Positions 39,301 to 52,042 of a stretch of 64,000 nucleotides of DNA are shown here, one piece after another. A model generated the notes under the pieces. That model made no database searches and was not told the DNA's origin. It saw only the letters and a list, made by a program, of their open reading frames with translations. The DNA comes from Neckera pumila (Eukaryota > Streptophyta > Bryopsida > Hypnales > Neckeraceae). The stretch spans positions 15,998,501 to 16,062,500 of the forward strand of contig OZ018412.1 in NCBI GenBank assembly GCA_963969595.1, written 5' to 3'. Within the stretch, counting starts at the first letter, position 1. Every line of letters begins with the position of its first letter. A program made the position numbers and the translations under genes.

Positions 39301-40860
39301 GTGAGTGACGTCGGGGAACTCCTCGTTAACAAGTTTATCGACACTCTCGTCAGGAAGATTTCCTTGGTCGCTCAAACGGAATCGACGTACTGGTAAATCA
39401 CAATACATTCCTGCAGTATCCCTGTTAGCTGTCTTCGTACCGCTATCTAACGCCAGCACAGATTTACCAATACTGGATTCCTGCAAAGTGCATTGTTGAT
39501 TTGCAGGCTTAGCGAAATCTTCAACCTCTTTGATTTGAACCACCTGACTGTAAAGCCGTCCATCGACTTTCATTGTCTCTAAACCTCTGGCCCTGCCCAC
39601 CGATTTTTGATATCCTGGACTGCTTTGTTCTGACAGCCGACGATCATCGTTTGAAACCAATATACCGCCGACTGCTTCAAAAGCTTCATGCCAGAATGCA
39701 TCTCCAGGTGAGAACGACGAACCATTATCCTCAGACTTCGAAATACCAGATGGCTGATCCTCTAAAATTTTACTATTGCCTGGATGTGCAATCCAGCATA
39801 GACCTCCTTTGACACCAGGACTACGTAAGTGGAAATCTGACTCACACATAGCAGGGTCCAATGCCCGCAGTGTTTGATTGAGTTTCTCTTCTGGTGACCC
39901 AGGTACGGAAGAGCAGATGACATCTTCACTGGTTTCAAGCGTAGCGTTATGGCCTGCATTATCACATTCATTTTGAGCTTTCTCAGCCTCACAAGCCCTA
40001 AAAATTTCCTGCAGCGCTTCTGGCAAACTCAGATCATCTGCTCCGTTTTCTGTTTCTCCCATTCCCATGTCGTCTACTTCGTACAACCTACCTGCTATGC
40101 AATGGTCTTCCTCCATCCGTTGTTCTCTCTCGGCCATTTGGTTTTCAACACAATAATCTGAAAGAGTCTCACAAATCTCTCTGTCATCTATCCAAAAGCT
40201 CCTTTGCGATACCGTCACTTTTTGGCTGAAGATATCTTGATTGACTGACCTTCCAGTAGTACCCATATTTACATTCGTTACATCCAGGGGCGGCGTACAG
40301 GCAACAAAGTCTTCCACAGAGTCGACATCGACTCTATGCTTCTTCGGCTCTCGGAGGTTCTCATCAACAAGGAACTTACGCTTGTCTGCAAATTTCTCAT
40401 CCAGGCCTTGAAAAGATATAGTAGAACCAATAGGACTTCCATCTGGCTTACGACTGGTGAATTCGCGTGAATCATCGTCTTTCAACTTAGGCTCTACGCG
40501 TCTTGGAGACACAAATTTGGAAACACCAGACCTACATTTATTGAGCTTATCGTCTTTCAGCTCAGACTCTATGGGTCTTGGAGGAACAAATTTGGAGACA
40601 CTAGGCTCACATCTATTGAGCCAGCTGTCGGTCGTATTCCTTTCACAAGAGTCTTCAAATTTTGCAACGACAGGCATTCTGTTCTTCCCAGCAAAACCTT
40701 TCCGAGATTCTCCCAAGCAATCGCTACCACCTCTTCTCGATGCCCCATTTTGATGGACGGATCCAGCATAGTAATTCTCTTTATCGATTAAAGAAGGGGA
40801 CACGTCCAACTTGGACTTTGCCCGAAAAACAGTGCTGGTGACTTTCCGAGCTGGAAAAGT
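33362..40860 (-). CDS. TEB: TEBICHI / DNA polymerase theta-type helicase (helicase half only)
   Basis: Superfamily 2 helicase of the POLQ/TEBICHI type, which acts in the nucleus in theta-mediated end joining and replication-linked repair. Exons read on the minus strand: 40860-38851, 38614-38550, 38326-38221, 37975-37775, 37500-37306, 37019-36858, 36728-36492, 36286-36074, 35931-35581, 35438-35286, 34815-34573, 34462-34244, 34009-33892, 33576-33362. All junctions are GT-AG and in phase, giving 1495 codons plus stop. The first 670 residues are low-complexity and unlike any domain I know. Then come Walker A STSAGKS (split by an intron), [15 protein letters not shown], and motif [14 protein letters not shown], followed by the winged-helix/ratchet region ([17 protein letters not shown]). 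The sequence resembles Arabidopsis TEB, not HELQ. Exon 1 with the ATG is unresolved: the first exon here opens after an acceptor, and an ATG lies upstream near 41759. The polymerase domain is absent; the stop precedes any good donor. Confidence 0.9.
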
Positions 40861-41299
40861 CTGCCATTCAATTAGCAAGAATTAAGATCAAGTTTGGTTA
40901 CGAGAGAAGATAACATGGTAGGAACTGAGAGCTAGAGGCCTAACTTGAAAATAACTCTCTATGCTCGATTTCAATCCAGCACATGATAAGGCCCAAGACG
41001 GCACATCAAAATTTATCCGACCACAAGCAATGAGCATAAACCATGAAGATACGAAATAGCAATCGAAGGAATTGAACCTCAGTCACCTGATCCAGCCGCT
41101 TCCTTGGGCCCTGCATCTTGAAGGCTCACGAGTACCAGAAAGGCACTGCACGGAATGGCTGCAGAGGACTTCCTACCTCAACATTGCAAGTCCAGACAGA
41201 CGCCGCTGCTCGCAACATTCTCTTTGCAATCCAATTAGCCCCGGATTTACTCTTCAAAAATCTCCGTCAAATTTAGAGTCATAACAGCCACAATTCTAA

Positions 41300-41800
41300 T
41301 GATAAACATTAATTTCCTGTTTAAATACCCCCCGCAAGCTTACTAAGCTATATTCTCGAAGATAGAAAGAGCAAACAACGTCGCTCGGTCCCAAAAAGAA
41401 ATTCTCAAAATTATAACCTAGAGTTCACAGTAACAATCCCACCCTAACAACCACCAATCTCAAACCCTAACCTAATCCCCAATCCACGAGCAACTCCATT
41501 GCAACTCTCCATCTCCATCGCCACCTCCATATCCACGACTCCATCGCCCCAAATCATCACAAAATAAATCCTCAAATCACCGAAAATCACCGCATCGCAC
41601 GAAGGAAACAAATTCCAAGGGAAAACCCATTCTGTCCACACACCGCCATGATTCACCGTCGTACTTCAATCGCCACCGCTTTCCGAATATCGTCCTTTCT
41701 TCAGGACAGGGAGCTAGAGATTTCGTTGCTTCAAATCGCAAACAACATCGCTCGGTCATAAACCCACATCATAAACTCTCGAAGTTGTAACCTAAATTTC
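41300..41800 (-). promoter_or_regulatory. TEB 5' region with telo-box and candidate first exon
   Basis: This stretch lies upstream of the first resolved TEB exon. A telo-box (AAACCCTAA) sits at 41462-41470 on the plus strand, an element common in promoters of plant cell-cycle, replication and translation genes. A minus-strand open frame starting with ATG at 41759 runs to 41577 and could carry exon 1, but I could not fix its donor, so the N-terminus stays open. The motif is short and its role here is inference. Confidence 0.35.
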
Positions 41801-41899
41801 CACGAAACAAATTCTCCGGGGCTCGATTGGAACTACTGTACTGAAGCCTCCGTGCAGTGCAGCTGGGGTCATGAATGTGAATCGTCAGCGACAAGTATT

Positions 41900-43347
41900 T
41901 GAACTACTCTTACCGCGCTGACGGGTTTTGCGACCTTGAAAATGTTCACCGACAATTTGTTACCTACCTACCGCTCTTTGACCGACCTCTCCACTGATGA
42001 GCCGGGCAGCTACACTATTCATTCTATTTAGTGTGGTCTTACTAGATAACACTACAATATTTGAGATAATTTTGTTTAGTGTTGCTCTCATGATTTAATT
42101 GTATGTCATTCAAAATTCTGATACCTTCTATTGAATCTTTTTAGGGGGTCAAGAACTTCAATCTAGTTTTTAAATATTAACCAATATATGTCTAACAATA
42201 TTAAACAATTTTTGATTCTATCTATGAGACCATTGCACACTAAAGGCATTGGCAAAAATTGATGAAAAGTCGCAATTAATATTTGGACTCACTTGTAAGT
42301 TAGCTTAGCTACAATAAATAAGCAATTTTAGCATGTTCTGTCAACATTGTCAAATAATATCATTATATCATCATGCTTTGGAGTACCACTTTTTCTTCTA
42401 CAAAAACAATATGTTGGAATAATATCTCTTCTCCTTTAGCGCACTAGGAAAGTTGTAAGTAGAATTTTTTATTTCACTTATTTGGGGCATTATCTTCATT
42501 AGAGTGATGAAGATAATTACATCTATGGATGTGAATGAAACATGCAATTTATTCACCTAAAAAATGTGTACATTGATCCTAAAAAGGACATTACAATTTT
42601 AGCAAATTTTGAGTTATTCACTTCTAGGAAAAAAGAGATATATCACCAAATATTCCCCCAAAAAATTAGCATTGCATTTGAGCAACTTTTTGCTTATAAA
42701 ATTATCCCTTTTACAATTGGTGGACACTTGTTCCTTATTGCCTAAATTCTTTTTTAGAAATTTCCATGTTTGGATTGATATCTTTGTAAAAATATGTTAC
42801 TTTCTTCAATTTCCTCAAAATTGGTCACAGAAAATCATTCTCTTTTATTAATTTGTATAATGCTTTGGATATATGAATTATTTGAACAAAAAATTGCCCT
42901 TAAGCACCATAATCTTCATTCAAAATATGGACTTTGGATCACTGAATTTGAAGAGTTAATATAAAGGGTTTTACAAGTGAGGTAAAGAATTGATTTACCA
43001 TTAGAAGAGATTTGAGGCTTCTAAGAAAGTGCGAGTTATCTTGCAAGAACACAGGATAATTGCTAGCTGATGTGGCTGAGAGTGTGCTACGTCATTTTTG
43101 AAAAAAAAAATTAAAAAAAATGGCTTAAAATAATATTTGGTAGGAAAAAAAATTTTGACAACCCGTACCGGCTAATCACATAATCAAGCCAAATTTGGAA
43201 ATAGGCCTGAAATAGCCCTCTAATGCCCCTAAATTTCCCCTAATGTCTCTAAACAAGATTCTAAATTGCCTTTTGATGGATTGAAGTACTTCATGCACCA
43301 ATTAATCCCTAAGCACTCAAGTGACCATTTTTTGGTCATTGCCCCAT
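41900..43347. other. AT-rich spacer, no gene
   Basis: A frame at 42542-42745 is Lys/Ile-rich and unrecognised. TTTAGTGTT motifs at 42030-42090 suggest a worn copy of the CACTAAAA miniature family. Confidence 0.4.
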
Positions 43348-44275
43348 TTAACCCCTAAAGGACCAACATGCGTTTTTTGGCCATATAGAAATTTTGGGCA
43401 GGTATGTGTAACTAGAGATATCCATTTTTGAGGCTGAAATTTTTATAGAAGGTGGGGGCAAGGAATATCTTCATGTGTACTAAGTTTCATGACATTTCAA
43501 AATACGAGTCAAAAGTTGTGACCTAGTATGTTACCTTTTTTTATAACTGGGCAGTTTGGGCAGATAAAAAAAAAACTTTTTTCCGGAATTTTTTTGAAAT
43601 TGGTTCTCTACATTTATATATACTTAAAAAGATTTGAATCATTCCATTTCAATCAATGAGTCAAAAGTTATGAGGTTTTTTGAATTGCGGGCAGTTATGG
43701 ATTCTCTACTTAAAAAAAACTTTAAAGTCGTTTATTTAACTCAATTTTCAATATTTTTGGAAACAAATAAAATCCTAGGATGTAGATTGATTATTAAAAC
43801 ATTACAACCGTTGGAATTGGCATTTTTAAATTCCATGATTAAGTTTTTAACAATTTAGTATTTTGAATCATTTTCTACTTCTTTCTACTTACTATTTTTT
43901 TCCTATATGTTGTACAATTCCAAATGATGTGAAAATTTTCAAGCATCTAGACAACTTATTTAGGAAACTGAATTCAAAGAAACATCACCTTTATCGGCAT
44001 TTTTTCATTGAAAAGTGAGCTTGCAAAGTGCAGCTGCCCGATTTTTCGCAGGATTGAAAAAATGGTTTTCAAGACTTTGAATGCTTATATCTTATGATCC
44101 ACATGGTGGAATTTTCTGAAATTTTTACCACATGTTTTCGAAATATCATACTACAAGATCCTATGGTTACATGTGTCAAAAATTGTTTTTTTTCCAAAAA
44201 TTTGATAGTTGTATTAGAAATGGCAATTTTGGAGCATTTTTGGTGATTACATAGTCATAAAACTTTAGGGGTTAA
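43348..44275 (+). mobile_element. TTAA-flanked inverted-repeat element
   Basis: TTAACCCCTAAAGGACC at the left and CTTTAGGGGTTAA at the right, 928 bases, very close to the copy at 52800-53730. TTAA at both ends with a CCC-starting repeat recalls the piggyBac pattern (TTAA target duplicated). No transposase frame; presumably mobilised in trans. Confidence 0.75.
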
Positions 44276-45500
44276 GGTAGAATTTTTGTCCAGAATTTTT
44301 TTTTTCAATTTTTATTTATTTTAAAGATTGGTTTGTTTTTCAATATTTATATTCAAAACTTAGATCACTACTGTCAAACAAAAATCATAAGAGAAATAGC
44401 ACCACCAAAAATCATAAGAGAATCACAGTGTTTAGAATTTGCCTATTGTTGAAAAATTTACTATTTGAAAGAAGTGTTGGTGTTCTCATAACCAGATCTT
44501 ATGCTTTTTTTTACAAATCAGTAGAAACCACAATTTTGACCAATAAAAAATTCAAATGCTAAAAATAGAAATTATATTTTTGGTGAATTTTTGAAATTAT
44601 ATCTTTATAATTCATTTGAAGAGAATCTAAAAATAATTTTATAACTTTGACCATGCAGATGGGTCAAATCACATTCAAATGTACCACAAAAGGGGTCAAC
44701 TATCCACTAAAATATGAGTGGGTATACAATCATCATTTGGATTATTTTTTATAATGGTACCTTTGAGTGTAGTTTAACCTGCATACTTTTTATTTTTTGT
44801 GCTTCACCTTATCTTCCGTTTGATGCAAACTTCAAGAAAGTTATAGAACTTATATTTCATAACACATTTGTGCTTTGTGTAAACCCCTTAGGCTTTTTGA
44901 GGTTAAACTAACTAATCCCTTTATAGACACGACTTTGGATAACCCCATTACAAACACAACTTTTTCTTGTGAAGTACATTTCACATGACACATGTACACC
45001 TTAATAATTTTTGGGCATGCATCAGTCTTGTCCACATTTATGCCTCAAATGGGATCAATTCCTTTAGTATGCCGCCAAAGCCATTTTGTGGCTTTTGGAT
45101 GACAATGCGATGATATGTACAGAGATTGGAAGCATTTTTTTGTCCACTTTTTTTTTATTGACCTTTCATGGTGGGTTATAAAGAATATCCAATTGAATTT
45201 GTAGTCTTATTAGTGTTTGTTTTCACGTAAAATTAATGTGAAGTTAGTAAAAAAACCGGATCACAACATGTGCTATTTCAGTGTATTTTAGAAAATTATT
45301 GCTCTTTGCTCAAAATCTGAAATTTCTCCACCAAAATTATTTTATAAAATCTCAAAAATTCAAAGTAAATTTCAAAAATTCTCAAAAATTCTTCAAAAAT
45401 TCTCAAAAGAAGACATGTAATTTCATATTTAAAAAATAAATATAAAAAAATTTCATTCATACGTAGTTGCAAAATGGCAGCAAACTAAGCAAAATCAGTA

Positions 45501-45772
45501 CACTAAAAACTATATTTAGTGTTGGATTGCATTTAGTGTAATTACCAACCTACTCCTTCCATCATTTTCCTTGTCTTCAATCTTTTCCTTTGCAAATTCA
45601 TTTTTTTAATATGTTCTAACACTAAATGTAAACATTTTCAGATTTCAGATTTACCATAGAGTATATTTAGTGTTAGAAACTACATTTAATGTTACTTACT
45701 TTAGTAGGCTTAATGATATTTAATGTCATGGTTCGTAAATAGTGTTGCTAACACTAAATATAGTTTTTAGTG
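45501..45772. mobile_element. Miniature element with CACTAAAA ends, TA-flanked (copy 1)
   Basis: CACTAAAAACTATATTTAGTG at the left and its reverse at the right, with TA on both sides. Repeated TTTAGTGTT motifs inside. It shares the ends and a stretch around GTTCTAACACTAAATGTAAA with the copy at 57043-57352. Confidence 0.65.
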
Positions 45773-47064
45773 TAGTCATGTGGCTCTAAGGGTCGGCAAG
45801 GACCTTTACAGTGGACAGGGATGCCGTAGGCAACCTCACCCCCATCTCCAGGCGCCCCAACTCCACCACACTCCCGCCACACAGCCGCCTGAGAGTGCGG
45901 CTCCAAGCGGGCCACCCGGCCTCCCCGCCTCCGACCCGTGCTGCAGATCACGCCATGTGGATGTGATGGCCATCCCATCCATGATGGCCATGGCCATGCA
46001 TGTATGTATATGCCGCCCCATTCAAACGGGAGGGCTGCCAGAGCCACAAACTTCCGGGCTTGCAATCTTGCTGCCTGTGAGTGGAGGCCTGGAATCCTCG
46101 GGCTTCTCTCGCTCAATTCATGTCAAAATTTCCGATGCAACGCTTTCTCTGGACAAGAGTGCGTTCGTTCAATCTCTCTGCAGCTGGAATGGGAGACCGT
46201 TTTGGAGTATTTTGAAGATCACTGAGGTAATTCGAATCGTTGACGTTTTTATTTTTTTGGTATGGCGGAAATGCACGGTGGCGAATCTGGATCGAATTTG
46301 ATAATGAGAAGTTGGAATATGAGCTCGGAGTTCGTTCATTAAGACTGTAACAGGGGAATTGCTGGTAGTGAGTGGAGCGCACGAAGTGGTTCTAGATTCT
46401 GCTCTAACAGCAATATGTCTCTTGTGTTTCTCTAACAAGGGAATTGCAGTTCCTTAGTAGGCTTAGGAGTGTACGAAGCGGTGATATTTTTCGATTAGGA
46501 GAATAATTTTCCTGGAGTTGTGTGCGAAAGGTTGACAAGCGCGGAGCAAATGCAGTTGTGGTAGTTTACGCTAAGTCTGTGAGCATTGCTTTGCGGTCAT
46601 CTTAGGTTTTTTCTCGCGTTTTCTTGTGGTCGGGTTGTTTTTGCTGAGCTTCTGTATTCGGCTGAGGGAGCTCTGCCGGTTTGAGTCATGGTTTGGAGTT
46701 TAGTCATTAGGCTTGTCGTGGTCTTCACAGGGGAATTGAATGTCATATGAGCGCACGAAGGGCTTATAGTTCTTGAGTAGGAGAACAGATTGCCTGGAAT
46801 TCGAGCGAAGGTACTTCACAAGGGTGGAGTAAATACAGTTGCGGGAGATTATGCTAGGACTGAGTCTTGCTTTGCGTCTATCTTGAATTTTTTTATCGTG
46901 TTTTCCTGTGTTCCGTTTGTGTTGATGCGCTTACATATTCAGATCATGGCGCACTGCAGGTTTTGCAAGTTTGAGCTGAATATTTACATTCGGCTTCGAA
47001 TTCGAGAGTAAATTGTACTAGTCTTTCGGGCTCCGGTTTTGCTGTTTAAAATCGGGGCCAGAAG
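45773..47064 (+). promoter_or_regulatory. Upstream region of CGLD27
   Basis: About 1.3 kb between a small inverted-repeat element and the CGLD27 start codon. It contains a GC-richer patch (about 45780-46110) and then moderately balanced sequence, unlike the AT-rich repeats to its left. Open frames here (for example 45780-46301) are low-complexity, overlap on both strands and match no family. It most likely holds the promoter and 5' untranslated region. No TATA box was fixed. Confidence 0.4.
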
Positions 47065-49817
47065 ATGGAAGCTGTCGGGGTGAATGCACGGTTCGAAGCG
47101 GGCAAGGGTGCCGCTCTAATATCTCTAGGCCAATTATCCAGGTATCATCAGAAAATATCAGCTGGAAGTGGGTGGTTAAAGACACGTAGTCTTTGGACCG
47201 CAAATTTTATGCGCAGACAATTGAAGCCCGTTCAATACACATTTACACCTCTGAGTAGTCAACGGTCTATCGCAATCCATGCATTTTCTAACGACAAGGA
47301 TAAATGGAGAAGCGACGATGACGGTCAATGGGATCCTTCATTTGAGATTGAGGTTCCTTCCGACCAGCGCCCGGTGTGTTCCTTCTCTTCTTTACTCCTC
47401 GTAAAACTGGAAGTTTGTTGACGAGTAGATATCTGGTCGAGGACTCTGTGATTGTTAGTCGCTGAACATCTGCATTCGGGCGTGACAGGTGAACGAACTT
47501 GCTGCTTTAAAGGAGGCTGCTTTATACTCATGGGCACAATTAAGCGTGGTGGAATTTGGGATTCGTCTCGGGGGGCTCTGGTTGTTTTTCTTTGTGCTAC
47601 TTGGTGGTCCTATCGCCGCTGCCAGCTTCGAGCCCACTCGGGTATGTTGTAACGTATGTCGTAACGTTTCTTGATACAAGCCATTTTGAGGATTCTTAGT
47701 GTTGTTGAGAACATATCATATTGATTGGATATTTCGGATCTCTGTGGAGCAAGGTGGATCATCTCCTGTTTGCCTCATATTATGTGCTCACACACAATTT
47801 CGTACATTATCAAATTCTCTTTGCGATTGCAGTGGAACATATTTACTGCTTGCATTTTTAACAGTGGAACATATTTAACTGCTTGTAGATATGATTGGGA
47901 ATTGTGACATTTGCGCGCTTTGTATTGATTGTTTTGATTTTGAGCTCAGTTCTCGATGTCATTTTTTCTGGATGTGTCGTAGTAGATTTTCCCTCCGGTC
48001 TTCTTTTGGTCGAGAAAGTTCCTAGTAGTGAGAGACTCTTTAAGAAGGATTGGGAATTCGAACTGATTCAGATTGGTTCTTTTTATGCAGTTTGATCATA
48101 CTTGTACAGCACTCCCGAGTAGTTGCATATGTAGGAAGAAGGCCTAGTTGCCTTTCTAGAATGTGGCATAATTTAGAGATGCCTGAATTGAGGTCTTCCA
48201 TGGTCTATGAGACGAGTTGTGCTACTTGAAATCTTAGCCCGCCTATATTGGTTTGTTTGCCCAATCATTTTCTGAATGTGAATAGAATTGTTGTTTGCAG
48301 GAACCTTTGAAATTCTTCTTAGCAGGCGGTGCAGGATCGTTGTTTGCTGTTTCGGTGTTGGTGTTGCGCATGTACTTGGTAGCCTCCCCCTCTCCATGTT
48401 CTTACGGGCTCACAACGCGGACGTTGAAAATTCCCTTAGCGTAACCGATGTTTCGGATGATTGTACTAGCTTTTTCTCCCTATATGTTATAATCTAGGCA
48501 TACTGATTGCTTCTGGAGCTTTATCAAGAGAGAAGAAAGTGTGATCAAGACCAGAACACTGCAATTGCATCCTTTTTTGATCGTGCACCGGGGGGGGTCT
48601 CTTTCCTACTTTAGGGTGATCAGTGTGTCCGTATATGATTTTAATACTCTTGCAAAATTGTTGGAGAGTACAACATAACTTTTGCTGATGATAATCTTTA
48701 AATGTAGGGTTGGAGCTACGTAGGGGACCGGCTGCTTTCCGCAGTTGTTCCATACGAGGAAACTGGCTGGTATGATGGTCAGCTCTTTGTGAAGCCACCA
48801 GAGGTATGGGCAACCCTAATTCTGTGTATAATTAAATCGTGACTAGAAGTGAAGAATATCTTGCAGTGACATTTTACTCCTTGCATTCTTAAGTGATGGG
48901 GATTGGGGTCTGGCAGATTCTTGCTCGAGACCGTTTACTTGGCTCTTATCAGGTTAGTGTTGCATTCTAAATTTCCATGGAGGTTTTCTGTTTAACATTT
49001 TTTCGTGAACTTTTTAGATTGGGATGAGATTGCATTGAAATCTTGTTAGTGTAGATGAAACTAATTCTCATTAAAGTTGTCTTATTGCCGCATGTTGTCA
49101 CTGAAACTATGTCCTTCTATCACCTTAGAGGAAAATGAGATTACGTAATCTCTCGTTCAATGGAATCGTTCCTTGCAAGAAAGTACTCCTTATAACCTTT
49201 TGCAAAATTGCATGGAAGCACCAATGTCACAGACTCTAGTGAATTCGCCATCTAAGTGCATATGGCTTAGATAGTTGAGCCATTCCCAACAGACGGTTTA
49301 TTCACGCTGGTCTTTCAGACCCGAGTTCCTTCTTCCTTCTTCTCTAGCAGTGAAATAACTTGTGCATATTTGGTCTGGTGGACAGCATATCCCTGTTCTG
49401 CATTCTGATTTTCCCGTGCCTTGATCAAATCTTTGGGGAATTGTTTGGCATCTACCAACGTGCAGTTGATGTTGGCACAAAGAAATCATATCAATTTTCG
49501 AGTTAAAATTGTTGGTAATTTGAACGGTTGAACCGCAGGTAAAACCCGTAATGAACCGGTTGAAGCAGACCCTAATAGGGGCAGGAGCGCTTTTGGCCAC
49601 AGCAACCGCAGTGTTAGTGGTACTGCTTCCCCCTCAGCAGACTATGGGTACTGTCATGTATACGCCTTCAAGGAATCGTACGGGAACTATTGCAGCTGAT
49701 AAACCCTTTTCCAGGTAATAATTTTACTTCAGGCTTGTAGGCGAGTTGACACTCTAATTTTTCCCATGGCAGTGCTAGTGAATTGTTTACACCGCTGCAA
49801 CTATGTAAGAAATCCGT

Positions 49818-49860
<43 letters not shown>

Positions 49861-50112
49861 CGACTTGATTTTGTAACATCCTCAAATTTATGTCGGGTTA
49901 GCGTACATCCTGAGGTCTCGACTGATATTTAGATTGCGTTTCTTTGCAGGAAAGTAGACATTCTGAATCCCCCTGAAGAAGTAATGAATGACGATGACAT
50001 GGCAGCGGCTGCTGCAGCTGCTGCAAATGGTAGACCGGCGTATTGTTCAGATCGGTACTATCGAGCACTTGCCGGTGGACAGTACTGTAAATGGGAGGAT
50101 TTGCGGAAGTAG
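47065..50112 (+). CDS. CGLD27: CGLD27 / Ycf36-like chloroplast membrane protein (DUF1230)
   Basis: Seven exons: 47065-47373, 47489-47641, 48301-48378, 48708-48803, 48917-48952, 49539-49714, 49950-50112. All introns are GT-AG and the exon sum is 1011 bases, giving 336 residues plus stop. The family is conserved in cyanobacteria, plastid genomes (ycf36), green plants and diatoms; the nuclear form goes to the chloroplast and has been tied to iron-limitation responses. Residues about 1-75 are basic and hydroxyl-rich, as expected of a transit peptide. The DUF1230 core follows: a first hydrophobic span (FGIRLGGLWLFFFVLLGGP), a second in exon 3 (GSLFAVSVLVLRMYL), the signature GWSYVGDRLLSA, EETGWYDGQ and LARDRLLGSYQV, then a third span in exon 6 (LLATATAVLVVLLPP). 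The tail has a short Ala run and two Cys. The biochemical activity of the family is unknown. The start is the only ATG in frame before the transit-like stretch. Confidence 0.93.
49818..49853. repeat. (TA)n microsatellite in CGLD27 intron 6
   Basis: An uninterrupted TA run of about 17 units within the intron between the exons ending at 49714 and starting at 49950. Confidence 0.9.
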
Positions 50113-51056
50113 TGAGTCGACACGTTCAAATTCACTGTGAGTGATTTCGTATCGATGATCAATCAAATTCGAAGTAGGCCAACAATGGTTTTAATTTCCC
50201 ATTGTGAGCGCTTCCCAAATATATACTGCGGGATGTACCTTCATTTTTAGCTGCCGATGAATACCATCAGCGATGGAGAAACACTTCATCGTGGTCTGAA
50301 ACGCAGGTGTGAAACATAGCTATGAGGTGCATGAAACATGAAACATAGCTGCTGAGGTTCGGTCCTGGTCAAGGATCCTGAGAGATTTTTTTGGCAAAAG
50401 CTCATCAGATTGGAACCTCCGTACCGCAAGTCCACCAACTGCTACAGTAGGATAATGAAGAAGAGATTGTTATAACTTTGGATGGGAAGCTTAACCAACC
50501 TTGGTCCCACTTGGCACCATCCTAGGCTGTACTATTTCAGTCCTAAAGGACGAGCATCTAAAAGGTTCAACGATTCTTATGGAACTCTTTCATGTGCGGC
50601 AGTGCGACTCTTGTTTATTCCATAATATTAGAAAAATTCCCGGAGGCGTTTCAGAGTTTTGATTTCAGTTGATAACTTAGGATGTGGGAATTTTAGTGGC
50701 TGATGGTGATCATTCTTGAAGTTCATGAAAGGAGTGGGTTACTCACAATGTATACCATCATGACTATTAATGAATATTGGACTCCTTAGCTTGCAAACAA
50801 TTTCTGGCAATGTCAATCAAGAGAATCTTGTGCAATTGAACTCGTTTTACACTTCATGCTAATGAATTTAAAATTCTCCAGGTGCAACTAGAGAGGGTTT
50901 AGTGAACTGAGCATTGGCAAGGATTTCCTAGAACCCAAAGATTTCCACCCTTGGGCCTTTTGGAATACGCTTTGAGAATGGAATCTCTCTCCCGTATTTT
51001 TTCTTGGGAGAGATTTTGGTTACCCTTAAAATGCTCGAGCCATTACAAGTTTGGTG
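50113..51056. other. CGLD27 3' region and spacer
   Basis: Follows the CGLD27 stop. Mixed composition without frames; a 3' untranslated region is expected in the first few hundred bases. Confidence 0.4.
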
Positions 51057-52042
51057 TTAACCCTTGAGGACCACAAGGCCACTAGGGGGCTTCTGGAACT
51101 AAGATAAAACAGCCCATTGTGGTTAGAATTAGGAGTTCGAATTAGGAGTTCAGCTTCATGATGTTGCTGAAATTTTTCAATTTTTTTCCCACATAAAGGC
51201 AAGTGTGAAAAATAGCAAGAGCAAATGAAATTATATTTTTTTTTGACAAAGTATGAATTTGCTATGAATTTTTGAAGTGTTCCGTGCATCATGGCCCAAA
51301 AGAATCTATAGACTACTCCAAAACCAACAAAATCTGAATCCATGATGTTCATCTTGTTCATTTAAGGTAGTCATAATATTTTCTAATATGGAAGACCTAA
51401 AAAATCAATTCTTACAATAAATTCACATTGAAAAGTTGGAAGTTCCTATTGAGGTCACTAATCACTCCATTATTGTCATGTAAGACATGCATTGTGGCCC
51501 AAATCTCACTTTTTATTCAAAAAAACCATAATGGGGGCATTCCCTAGGTGTCTATTATAGGTCATTTGACCACAATGGGCTGTTATACCTTACAATTACA
51601 GAAAATTCAAAATGTGAACCTCGCTAAGAATCCATGAACAACAAACAGATCCTAAACAATTTTTTCCATTGAATCTGTTTGTACAATTTGATCAAAAAAT
51701 GATTGCCTATGAGATTTTGGTGAGTTTTTTAAAAATGGAGAAGGTGCTCTACATTGGCACTGTAATCCTCATATCTTTTTTCCACATTTCAAAATGATTT
51801 GAAAAGGATTAAACATCAAAATCATGATGATATGTACCCATGGGAAAAAAACCAAAGTTTTTGGAGCACTTTTGAACAAATTGATTTCAGCATATGTATA
51901 AAGTGTTGCTTAACCAAACATCTTTCATCAATCTTGTCAATGGTGGCATCTTCACAAAATTGTGTGATTTCATTGATTTTTTTGCTTGTTAGTCAAAAAA
52001 CAAGTGCTATGCTCAAATACTCCATGTTCCTTTAGGAGTTAA
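51057..52042 (+). mobile_element. TTAA-flanked element, distinct subfamily
   Basis: TTAACCCTTGAGGACCA at the left and GTTCCTTTAGGAGTTAA at the right, 986 bases. The ends belong to the same family while the interior differs from the 930-base copies. Open frames inside are short and on both strands. Confidence 0.6.

Noticed and set aside
45780..46301. 173-codon plus-strand frame and overlapping minus frames
   Set aside because: Low-complexity Pro/His-rich text open on both strands, no family; read as CGLD27 promoter or leader sequence.
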